NCBI RefSeq assembly: GCF_029867415.1
Contig: NC_081185.1
Span: 120,879,987-120,943,986 of the forward strand
Reading direction: 5' to 3'
From: Vicia villosa
Lineage: Eukaryota > Streptophyta > Magnoliopsida > Fabales > Fabaceae
Length of the DNA stretch: 64,000 nt
In this document: in pieces, positions 1 to 11,100 of the stretch
How positions within the stretch are numbered: the first letter of the stretch is position 1
Layout: each line of letters begins with the position of its first letter
The notes under the pieces: model-generated
The model's database searches: none
Told to the model about the DNA's origin: nothing
Seen by the model: the letters and a program-made list of their open reading frames with translations, nothing else
Made by a program: the position numbers and the translations under genes

Positions 1-39
1 ATCCATGTTCATTTAACAAACATCTTTTTATCAGCATAG

Positions 40-252
<213 letters not shown>

Positions 253-548
253 TAGTCTAGAGGAGAAGTGAGGCAATGATTTGTCATAGATATCCTTGGT
301 GGTCACTCCTCTATCGTAAAAAGGGTGGAGTTATTGTTCATTAAGCTTTGCAAATGTATAATCCATAATTTAAAATAATGAATTCCTTGCGTGGTATGTA
401 ATTTCCTTGTTGGTGACTCCCTTGTAATCTTCTCTCTTCTATGCTTCTCTTTTTTTTGGCTCAATTGGACCTTAAGCTATGACATTTTTGTTCAGGTGCT
501 GTATCTTCAAGGAAAATAAAAGGAGGCTGATTATCATCTGTTTGTTAG

Positions 549-922
549 GTGCATATCACACAAGGTGATTATGAAAGAAGAGCAGTAATCGTCTCATGGG
601 TGACCTCGAATGAACCAGAGTCCAGCCATGTACAATTTGGCACATCACAGAAAGAGTATCAAACTAGTGTAAAAGGTGCAGTTTCAAATTACACTCTCAG
701 CTAATACAAATCTGGTTACATTCATCATTGTCTTGTTAAAGGCCTTAAGGTACTTGTTTCAAATTAGGAGAGTAGAATTATCATTTGTGTTTTTTTACTT
801 CAAATGTCAAAAGTGAAATAAATTGAACAGTGGAGTCTAACTAAAAGAACAACATATATTTCATTTTTGAATAATGACACCTCCCGAAGTTGAACCAGAT
901 GCCCCTTACAAATTTGGGATCA
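549..922 (+). pseudogene. Purple acid phosphatase fragment, two exons with the intron between them
   Basis: After an acceptor-like 'gttag' at 548 the frame reads VHITQGDYERRAVIVSWVTS and then HVQFGTSQKEYQTSVKGAVS. A stop follows, and a shifted frame continues YKSGYIHHCLVKGLK up to a donor-like AAG|GT at 749/750. A second piece at about 877-922 reads TPPEVEPDAPYKFGII. These match the N-terminal Fn3-like domain and the start of the metallophosphatase domain of plant purple acid phosphatases, in the family's order. The frame break and the lack of all metal-binding motifs show a non-functional fragment. Retention of an intron-like spacer implies capture from genomic DNA, not from cDNA. Confidence 0.8.
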
Positions 923-977
923 TTGATACATAGTCAGTTTTCCCAAATATGCTCTTTTATAATTTAAGTAATTATTC

Positions 978-983
<6 letters not shown>

Positions 984-1037
<54 letters not shown>
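984..1037. repeat. (AT)n microsatellite
   Basis: Uninterrupted TA dinucleotide run of about 54 bp, with no coding content. Confidence 0.97.
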
Positions 1038-1039
<2 letters not shown>

Positions 1040-1082
1040 CATTGGTGGTTCATAGTATTCGTTATGTTATTATTTAGTTGTA

Positions 1083-1160
1083 GGATGTCTGTTTGCATCA
1101 TCTGATGCAAAAGAGGAAGCTACCAAGTTGGGGACTGTTATTGGGATAGATCTTGGATTA
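1083..1160 (+). pseudogene. BiP (ER luminal Hsp70) 5' exon fragment
   Basis: The frame reads GCLFASSDAKEEATKLGTVI followed by GIDLG. This is the end of the signal peptide and the start of the nucleotide-binding domain of plant luminal-binding protein BiP, including the first phosphate-binding strand (IGIDLGT in intact proteins). Homology stops at GIDLG, where the sequence turns into LRW. The rest of the ATPase domain, the substrate-binding domain and the HDEL tail are absent. About 26 codons remain, so this is a captured fragment. It is in the same orientation as the kinase and phosphatase fragments upstream. Confidence 0.75.
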
Positions 1161-1403
1161 AGGTGGTTTGTTACTATGTTGTATTTGTTCAATTTTACAT
1201 TGTACTTCAATGTTGTAAATTTGTAATTTGGATTAAGGTGATTTGGATTAATAGTGTCATCAATTATTTTTTTAGGGGATTCTGTTAAGTTAACAAGAAT
1301 ATTTATGCCCTTGAATATTCTGTTTCTTGAATATTTTTTTGTATTTAATTAGATTTTAATCATCAACATTATTGTTAATTTTATATTGATCAATATTATT
1401 GTT

Positions 1404-1408
<5 letters not shown>

Positions 1409-1489
<81 letters not shown>
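1409..1489. repeat. (AT)n microsatellite
   Basis: TA dinucleotide run of about 80 bp directly before the CACTA subterminal region. The YIYIYI open frames across it are artefacts. Confidence 0.97.
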
Positions 1490-1490
<1 letters not shown>

Positions 1491-1899
1491 GACATATTTA
1501 TGTAACGATACAGAAATAAACCGTGGCAAGATAAATGGTTTAGAATGCATAACATATAACAACGGTTTTAAATATGTGGTCATTACCAAACCGTGGCTAT
1601 ATCTTGAACCAAAACTGTATCGTAAACGTTAAATTGAAACTGTGGCTTTACCATATAGCCACAGTTTTGCAGTCATGGCAAATACAAACCGCGGCCATAA
1701 TCAAGCTACCTAAACCGTGGCCTAAAAATGCCACGGTTGTAAAAAAGGCGTGGTCTATACCAAAAAACCGTGGACTTTACTTTTGGCCACGGCCGTATAC
1801 TCCACCGTTGGATTTCCGTGGCCTCAGCGTTACGCCACGGTTATTTTGCATAAAGCCTCGGTTTTCTGGGCGTGATAGGAGGCCTTTTTTTCTGTAGTG
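1490..1899. mobile_element. CACTA (En/Spm-type) transposon terminus with subterminal repeats
   Basis: The stretch is packed with short direct and inverted copies of CCGTGG/CCACGG (also CCGCGG), the arrangement expected of CACTA subterminal transposase-binding repeats. It ends in TTTTTTTCTGTAGTG at 1899, whose reverse complement starts CACTACAGAAAAAAA, a canonical CACTA terminal inverted repeat. The next three bases, TCC at 1900-1902, would be the target-site duplication. No opposite terminus is visible upstream, so the other end is outside the window or lost. No transposase coding is seen. The host-gene fragments at 61-1160 may be cargo of this element. Confidence 0.75.
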
Positions 1900-1978
1900 T
1901 CCGAGGTAAAATACGTTGGGTTTTTAACATCATTGTTGAAATCGTTCTCAATGAGATAATGCGAAGGAATAATCGAAT

Positions 1979-2355
1979 TTATAAGAAATCGATGAAGCTT
2001 ATGCGTTCATATAATCCCTTCGACTTGTTGCTTACACGAGTGAAAATTATCTTCATCCAATTTGATTGTGACTTCCTGTGCGAACGCTTGAAGATGTTCT
2101 TCGTGCTAACATCAAGAGGAGTTTGCGTTTGCGTGGAATTGGTTTCTAACATTGTTGATACCATATTAAAAAGTAATAGAAGAAGAAGAAGAAGAGAGAG
2201 AAAGATTCATTATACTATTTTTGTTTTGCATTTGATGAAAGTTAATTACAACTACTCCTCTAGTGAGTTTATATACTGCAACCTAGAGTAACTAATTGTC
2301 CCAACTCAACATCAGCTAGTTAGGCACTTAGGAAAACTAGCTTAACCAAAACACA
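1979..2355 (-). mobile_element. 5' remnant of a Ty1/copia element (LTR, primer site, gag start)
   Basis: On the minus strand, TGGTATCAACAATG begins at 2163, close to the copia primer-binding consensus TGGTATCAGAGC. Upstream of it (higher coordinates) is an LTR-like stretch with a TATATAA motif and CTTCTTCTTCT runs. Downstream, a 61-codon frame (2164-1979) starts MVSTMLETNSTQTQTPLDVS, resembling the polar start of copia gag. The frame ends next to the CACTA terminus and the rest is absent. The outer LTR edge near 2355 is a guess from a CA/TG dinucleotide. No second LTR is visible. Confidence 0.4.
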
Positions 2356-3270
2356 TGTTTTTCTTAAGGCATTAGCATCCTTACACTCTACTAGAAACTG
2401 CAAGGAAAGAGATGAATGAAATAATGTTATTTGTTTCCACAATTCACTCTTGCCGTCCCACTAGATGAGTTGTGATGTCAAATCATTTTACAATTATGTT
2501 GAAAAACCTCGTTTTTCTCTCAATCTGGAGAAAATAATGGTATATGTACCCCTTAATTACATGGTTGAATATTCTATTTCTTATGGTAAGTCTCGTTGTA
2601 TGAAAGAAACATAAAATAGTTAGCCTTTTTTTTTTCTTTTTTAAATAATATTCAACTTGTATCTCTTTCTAATGATCATCATTAATAATAACTAGTAATG
2701 ATAATTAATATAAAATAACTAGTCATATCTTATTAAGTTAATAAGTGAGATGGGTTACATGGATTAACTTTAGTCATAGTGTTCTATCGAGGACCGTATT
2801 TCTATCTAAATCGTTAATCTCGAAATCTTTCTTAATAATTTCTTTTATAATTTTTCTAGATCTTCCTCTTTCACTAGGTGTTTGACTTCAGTCTATTTGA
2901 TCTACTCTCTTTTTTTATATCATTTACATGTCCTTTCTCTACATGCTAAAATCACGAAAGTTTATTTTCTACCGTCTTCTCTACTAACTGTCTCTCTAAA
3001 TGGATGTGTCATACATCTAAGGTGATTTGAACAATTTTTAAATATCACTCTTATCTACAAAGGTGGTCCTTAGAATAGAACTTGGAAATGGTAGCAGTCA
3101 ACAAAAGACCACCCTTCTGGAAGCATGGAACTTTGAAACGAGACAAACTAAGCTTAGCTAAGGAGTTGCAATAAATTCTTCATTTCCCGTTTCCCCCTCA
3201 GATTCCCTCACCTTCCTCGAAACATCAAACTCTTTCAAATTTCCATATATCATATTGTCAAGAAATATAA
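2356..3270. other. Intergenic sequence upstream of gene A
   Basis: AT-rich, with no open frame of note and no recognisable repeat. The last 200 bp hold polypyrimidine-rich sequence and are the likely proximal promoter region of the kinase gene downstream. Confidence 0.5.
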
Positions 3271-3356
3271 TATTCCATCAAGCAGTTGAAAGTGAAACAC
3301 GACTTGATTATTACTACTAAAATTCCAATATATCTACGCGTTGTTTACTTGGTCTT

Positions 3357-3370
3357 TATTATATATATTT
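3357..3370 (+). promoter_or_regulatory. Candidate TATA box of LRK10L gene A
   Basis: TTATTATATATATTT lies about 60-75 bp before the ATG at 3431 and is followed by a CT-rich leader (CTCTCCCTTTGG, TTTTTCTTTCTTC), as is common in plant 5' UTRs. Placement is by spacing only. Confidence 0.4.
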
Positions 3371-3430
3371 CTCTCCCTTTGGCTCTGCTTCTCTTGAACC
3401 AAACCTGTTTTTCTTTCTTCTGTTGCAAGA

Positions 3431-5035
3431 ATGAAACCTCTGCTTCATCATCCATCTTCTTTTTCCATTACTTTCTTTTTCTCCTTGGCACTTTTGATGA
3501 TCTCAATCATCAATATTCCAAAGTGTAAGTGCGACGATGACAACCAATATTATAAGAGCTGCAACAACAGTTTTAGCTGCGGAAACAGCGTCACAAACCT
3601 CAAGTATCCATTCTGGGGAGGAAGCAGAGCAGGGTATTGTGGTAATTCTTCTGATCCTAATTTGATGCTCATGTGCGAAAGCGGTGTCCCAAAGATAACA
3701 ATCAATTCCGTCAAATACCGTATTTATAAATGGGAAGATACAATACAGAGACTAACAGTTGCCAGAGACGATTACTGGAGTGGTATTTGTGCTGTGACTG
3801 TGAGTAATAATTCTAAGAACAGCACATTCAATAACACTCCGTTTCAACGTGATGATGGTGTTTCTTCTACTTTAAATGTGTTATACAATTGCAATACAAA
3901 TGGAGATAGCAATTTTAGTATTACATGCGGTAGTAATATGAAAGTTGCGTACACCCTGGATCTTGGTTCGATCAAATGCACTCCAACTGTTATCATTAAG
4001 ATTCCAATTTCGGTAACCCAAGCTTCACAAATTGGAACTCTTAATGCTTTAATAGCAGCATTAAAAGACGGTTTTGCTTTGAAATGGAGAGGAGACTATG
4101 AAGGGTGGCTGAGTTGCGTTGGTTCTGGTGGTGTGTGTGGCAGCAATGAAGGAACTGAATTCAAATGTTTCTGCAAAGATGGAGCTCATACAACTACATG
4201 CTTTTCACAAAAGGCCCCAGCCCCAACCCCAACCACAAGTATGTCATTCACTTTCTATACATCTAACATCTAACTCCTAACTTTGTTTTTAAAGATCATC
4301 TTATTAGAGTTTAATTGTTTTTGCTAGCTCATTAAATCGGCTTTGCCAAGTAGATTTCTTTTTCTGAGGCAAAATTTATCATATAGATCGGTAGAGAAGT
4401 TGTCCCTTTTTAAAAGGTGAATTCTTATCTACTCAACTCAAAAAGTTGGGTAAGGTTACCTCCTTTGTAAAATGCTTTGAAAACAACAAATATTTGTAGT
4501 ATTTTAATAAATAATTAAATGTGTTAAATGAGATTGAATCATGTGATTGGTTGGAGGTACACTACCCAATTTTTTGTGATGAGTAGAAAAGTTGTCCCCA
4601 TTATTAAATTAGAGTTTTATAAACACCTGAATTGAATCCTCGCATAACACCTGAATAAAGATTAGTTCCATAGCTTATTCTTTGATACATGTTGAAACAA
4701 CTCAAACTTTACTGGTTTTCCTTAACAACTCAAACTTGTCAAGTATTGTTATTGCGTTCTTGTAACCGGTTACAAAGTTTAGAATTTTTGGTCTTAGAAA
4801 CAGGTATAACCGGTTACTGCGTTTTGGTAATCGGTTACTACGATGTTGAAATTGTTTTTAGAAATAGTTGTAACCAGTTATAGGTTTGACGTAACCGATT
4901 ACATGAAGTTTTTTCAATTTTTGTTATAAAGGTAACGTGAATACAAATCAGAGTAGAAAAAAAATACAAAATTTTTGTTCACGCAGTTCGCCCAAATTGT
5001 TTACGTCTGTAACATTATATAGACGTAGACAATTT

Positions 5036-5121
<86 letters not shown>

Positions 5122-8100
5122 CAAGTTTTAGTTTATCTAAAACCCTAACCACTAGTTTTCCTCAACAAATAATTATCTCTACCCATAATAATTATCTCAA
5201 CAATAAGAGCTATACTCTTAACAACTTATAGTTATCTCAAAAACTCATAATTATCTCAACAATATGAGTTATACTCTCAATAACCCATATTTATCTCAAC
5301 CCATAATTATCTCAACAATATGAGTCATATTTACCAATCTCCTCCTTGACGAATATCAAACCTCTATGAAGACTCCATGCTTAACGATTCATCCTGAAAA
5401 ATTGAAGAGGTACACCTCTTGTTTAACATTGAAAAACATGTAACAAGTCCAAACAGTGTTTGAACTTGTCACTAGTGACTGACTTGGTCAACATATTAGC
5501 TACATTCTCTGAAGAGTGAACCTTCGAAGTAATATCTATCTTGACACCAACAACCCCTGATCTTGTGGAGCCTTGTAGCGGTGAAATTCGTGAGACTAAA
5601 GCCATTGATTGATTTAGCTCATATGTTTTAACAAAGTCGTCACCGCGCTTTATTGTTTCCAAAGGAAATGAGAGAAAGAGCGAAATAAAACCCACAAAAG
5701 TTTTTAAAATCAAAACTAATAAACTTATCAAAGATTTGGGTACGCAGATTTGTTATGCAAGGGGAAGGTTTTAATCATCCCTCACATCTATGGTACTACA
5801 GAGGAACCTCTTTGAAAATATTATTATTCTTGTTGTTATAAAATGCCTATGTGTTTTTGTTTTAAATAGAGTGGGAGGATGAGAAAAGAAGGTTTTAAAA
5901 GTGAGCTCGGTAAGATATTGCATCTCAGGCCTACATACCCCTTAAGTGCAGTAGGAAAGTCAGAGCTTTTGTAGTTCCTCTTAAAAGGAAAATAAAAGAG
6001 TCAAGTGGCAAAATCTTTTTGGGTGTTGAGCTTTAACAATACTCAAGGAGTTTTTAAAACGTTAAGCTTTAACAATACTTAACTAGTTTTAAAAGATGTC
6101 AAGTTTTAACAATACAAGGCAACAGTTTAATAAAAGAAGTTGGTTGAGCATTAACAATACAAAACCAATGGTTGATTTTAAAATGGTTGAGCTTTAACAA
6201 TACAAAACCATTTTCAAAAACAAGTGGGGTGTAAAACTTTAACAATACTAAGCACAAAGATAAAACAGTTTGGAAAAGAGTATGAGTACCTTGACAATTT
6301 TAGTCAATATCATTCTCATTCCTTTGAATATTTCAACAACTTAAGCAATATATGTGTGATGACATGTGTATCATAAGGGTAAACAAGTGAGTGTAACAAA
6401 GATATCAATGTATAAGACTCAAATGTGGAATGTTTAAGGACAAGAGAAAATTTATACTTTTGAATCAATTCATGTATGAATGAATATGATGGATGATGGA
6501 TGAATATCTAATGTATGTGGTTAGTAAACAAAGTATGTATATACAATGATAATATCATAAAGTATAAATGTACAAGGATAAAAATTATCAACAAGTATGT
6601 ATATACAAGTATAGGAGGGAAAAGATCAAAGTTACAAGTTATATTGACATGATGAAGCTAAGGATCAAAACGTTTCAAATTAGGGTTTTGAAATACACCT
6701 AAACCTAATTGATTTTAAGATTGATAAAAAGTCAAATCCTAAAGGATGATTGGTCTAGGGGAACATGGTATTATCAAAGTTGATTTTAACCTAGCCCTAA
6801 TTAATTCACACAAATATATTAACAAGTTACTTGGTGAAGAAAGTCAAAGGAAATGATTTAAAAAAAGGTTTTAAACATATAAAAGACTTATTTTTTATTT
6901 AATTTTAAAATGATCAAATAAATAATATTTTTGGGATTTTAAAATATATTTATAAAATAGACAAGTTAAATAAGAAGTGTGCAAAAAAATAGATTAAAAT
7001 AAATATTTTTGCTATTTTTAATGATTTATCAAAGTTATGAAAAAGAAATAAAACAAACTTGTGTTAAAAAAATATGAGAAAATGAATTGCTAAAATGAAT
7101 TGCTAAAATGAAAATAAAACACAAAAGTTGCAAAAGGTGATTCGAATCCACGCCCTTATGCTAAAGCCTTAACACACACGCCTTTACCATTTGAGCCAAC
7201 GATGTAGTCAATTTAGAAACACATACCATTAAAAATAAAATAAACTAAGTTTTAAAAAAAAATGAAATTCCAACTTCATCTTCAACTTTCGTTCAACCAT
7301 TTCAGAGAATTCAAACATCACCAAAGCTTAATCATTTTCAGAAATTCAAACATAAAACTTGTTCAGTTTTTCCTCACGATTCTAAATATATAAATAACAT
7401 CAATTTCTATTAACCGTGGCTCTTTAATTTTTCCACAAACCTCTAGAACTCTAAATTTTCAAAATGAAATTAAATGGTCTACATGATGAATAAATGAATG
7501 CAACCAGAGGGCTTTTGATCCTCACATGATTCTAAACAAGATAGAATCGGACTTTGTTCAAAATGTTACCTTAATCAAAGAGCTCGGGTTTGAAAACGTT
7601 ACCTCTGAAACTGAAGATAGAATCTTGTGTTAGATATGTTAAAGAACTTGTTTAATGATCTGGATAGCTTTCTAGCACCTTATAGAAGCTAAATGGATGC
7701 TCACTTGATCTTCAATACACTTAGGATAGTCTGCTCGATTGTACCTGCAAGTGACAAAAGTTTGAAATGGAAATCTATGTTCCAAGTGTTACAGAAGTGA
7801 TTTATGTGTTCGGATAGCTTCTATATGGTGTATAGAAGGTATCTGGAGAGAGAGTTTGGACAATGCTAGAACCAGGGGTGAGTTTGGTGTTTAAGGTTTC
7901 AAAGTTTTCAATAATAGAGGTTTGATGGTTACTTTGAGTTGGAGGTGTTTTTAAGGGTGGTGAATAGGATATACAGCTTCCAAATGATGTTTAGAAGTTA
8001 CCTCAAAGGTTGTTTGACACCAAGAATGCTCAGAACTCAAAATAGATATGCTTATGCAAATGACCAATTTTAGGACTTTCAAGTGAGGGGTGACTTTAAG

Positions 8101-11100
8101 AATTATGATGTGTTTGATTTCAGAGGTAATGTTATCTATTTATAGTCCAAAATTAGGGTTTGTGAGTGAAAGAATCAGGTCATTTGGCTGTGTGGTTTGA
8201 GAGTTGTACCATCTTGCTTCTCCATGAAGAAATGAGAAAGTTATGGTTTCAAGAGTGAAGTACAACCTTTAAGCATGCTTGGAGAGATTATTCTGCAGAT
8301 TGGGAGCTTGCTTGTTGTGTTTAAATTGCTTTTGGCGCAGATCAAACAAGTTGGGAGCTCAATGCAAGAGTTGTTGGTGATTAAAGTCACTTTACAAGAA
8401 TGGAAGTCATATCTTTATGCTTGAAGTGGAATGAATCTTTGGACAATGCTTGAAACACTTGGGTAATGAATCAAAAGAAAGTGAAATCATTTGATTATGG
8501 TGTCTTGAACAAGTTATAGGACCTGTAGTGCTTGGTTCTTACAGATTTGGATAAACTTGGATCATAACTTTGCATTTTCATGGCTTGCATTCAAGTGTTA
8601 TGGCGTTATCTTCTTCAATTTGATTCTCCTAACTCACACATGCTATGGAGGTGTTTGAATACTCTTTGGAAAGCTCTTGCAACACTCTTCAACTCCCTTA
8701 TTTGGTGTTTCTTCAGATTCACCTTCCATCTTGGTGAAAAATGCCCATAAAGTTAGGGAAAAACTAGGTTAAAACACTAAGAAATTTTCGAAGTCTTTTT
8801 TATGAATCTTCATGAACCCATAACACTCTCAAATGATTCATTTTTTGGGAAAAATTTATTTGTGACAAAGTTGTTGTATGGACCAAGATCTACAACTGTC
8901 ATTTTGGAAGATTTTTCAGTTTCTTCTTGGATTTTAAAGTTACTTGTGCATGAAGTTATGGCTAAAAAGCTCGAAAACACTTAGAAATTTTGTAAGTCTT
9001 TGAAATTTTTCAACTTTGACTTTTGTTGACTTTTTATTCTTGATTGATTTTCTTGATTTTTCTTTATCAAATGACTCCAATAATCATATGTTAATGATTT
9101 TTTATCTTCAAAAGTCCATAGTTGACCAAATTTCCCAAAAGTCAATGGTAGTCTTGGATAGTTTACTTTTTCCAAATGAATTGCATTCTTATAAATACCA
9201 ATTGAATCAAGCTCTTATCTTCAAATGAATGACATGAGTGGATTATAATGATGCATTGGAGATCCTTGAATCATGGTTTGATCTATGGAGCCGTGTCCTG
9301 ATTAAAAGTCAACTCTCCAGATGAATTAGGTCCAAAATCCTATTTTGTGCACCAGATGAAATAGGAAGTTGTTGATCTTGAATTGAGCCTTTTTTGGACT
9401 TTGATTTTGAGAAGGGGAATCATTTGAGCATATGAGAATGCTTGAGCTTCTTTGTGGTCCTCAAAACCCTAATTTGCCTGAGTCTCCTGATCAGGCACCT
9501 ACCTTGGGAAACTAACAACAAGCAAGACACAATTTTTTTTTTTGTATATTTTGGTTAGCTAATGGTATATGAACAACGATGGTAATGCTAATGATGATGA
9601 TGATGATCACACTATTCGCTAAATAATGTGGAATCTCTGGGTGAAAAATTGGGGTACAACAAACCTCACTTCAATATGTTTGCTTTTAGCATGATACACC
9701 TGATTTTTTATCAAATATATAGCGCTTTGACTATTACAATGCAATTGAACTCCACCTTGCTCACCACCAAACTCTTTTACTAACCATGTAAGCCACAAAA
9801 TGCTTCCTTGGCAGCTTCATCTATTGCCATGTATTTTGCCTCAACTATATACATAGCTACTATGGATTGAACTGATGATTTTCAGCATATAGGTCCCCCG
9901 CAAGAGTAAAGACATAGCCTATTGTAAACCTCCTATCGTCCATATCACCTGCATAGTCATAATCCACATATCCCATAATTGATGGAATCATCTACTCCAT
10001 GTTAAACATGATACCATGATGCCTTGTACCCTTCAAGTACCTTAGGATCCACTTGACTGCTTCCCAATGTTGCTTCCCTGCTTTGGACATGAACTTGTAC
10101 ATAAATTCTTGTTCCAAATTCAATCTAGTGCAAACCATATAATACATCAAACAATCAACTGCATTAGCATAAGAATTCTTAGACATACCTTCAATCTTTG
10201 AGTTTGTCTTTGGAAATTGTTTCAAAGAAAGACTAAAGTGATTTGCCAATGGAGTACTCCAGGCTTTTCTTTCCTCGTGTCAAATATGCTAAAAACACAT
10301 TCAACATAGTCTTTCTGAGACAGCCATAATTTATTAGCTCCCCTGTCCTTGTGAATTTCCATCCCAAGAATCTTCTTTGCAGCACCCAAATCCTTTATAT
10401 CAAACGCCTTACTCAACTTTTTCTTCAACTCATTTACAACATGCAAATGGTTCGCAGCAGTCAACAAATCACCAACATAAAATAAAAGAAAAATAAAAGA
10501 ACCGTCATCAAGGCTGCTCGCATAAACACATCAATCATAAACAAACCTTCTATAGTTAATCCGGAGCATGTATGAATCAAAGTGCTTGTACCACTTCCTC
10601 GTAGACTAATTCAACAAAGACCTCTTCAATTTGCAAATAAGTCTGCCATGTCCAGTATCACTACAACTCTATGGTTACTCCGTGTAGATTTGTTCCTCTA
10701 GATTACCATCGAGGAAAATTGTTTTCACATCCATCTTCTCTAAATGCATATCCTTGTTGGCTACCATGTCTAATAATGTTCTGATAAAAGTGTGTCTAAC
10801 AACCATAATGAAAATCTCATCATAATCAACCCCATTCTACTGTGAATACCCCTTTACAACTAGACGAGCCTTGAACTTTTCCCCTTCTTTTTCTATTACT
10901 GCTAGATTTTTCTTTTATACACACTGGCAACCAATAGCTCTCTTTCCTTGTGGCAGCTGAACAAGATCTCATTTCTCATTCTTTTTCAAAGACTCCATCT
11001 CCTCCACTATAGCATCATACACTTATTTTTCTCCTGGCTAGCCATAACCTCTCAAAAAGATAGAAGGGTCTCCTGAAACTGGTAAGAAGAGAATATGGTG

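Larger units (their letters stand above)
4690..5336 (-). repeat. 3' LTR of a minus-strand copia element in intron 1 of gene A
   Basis: On the minus strand a purine tract TCAAGGAGGAGAT (5349-5337) is followed by TGGTAAATATGAC, the expected junction of polypurine tract and LTR. The stretch ends at TTTCAACA (4690 side). Inside are imperfect copies of a 24-bp unit around AACAATATGAGT at 5190-5335, an (AT)n tract and several near-palindromic TAACCGGTTA motifs. The partner 5' LTR is missing, so the outer edge is not confirmed by a target-site duplication. Confidence 0.55.

Noticed and set aside
1356..1632. Open frames of alternating Tyr-Ile on both strands
   Set aside because: They read through an (AT)n microsatellite; the same applies to 4937-5131 and 62481-62708.
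1872..2291. 139-aa plus-strand frame
   Set aside because: It starts in the CACTA end and runs antisense through the proposed copia gag/LTR remnant; no family resemblance.
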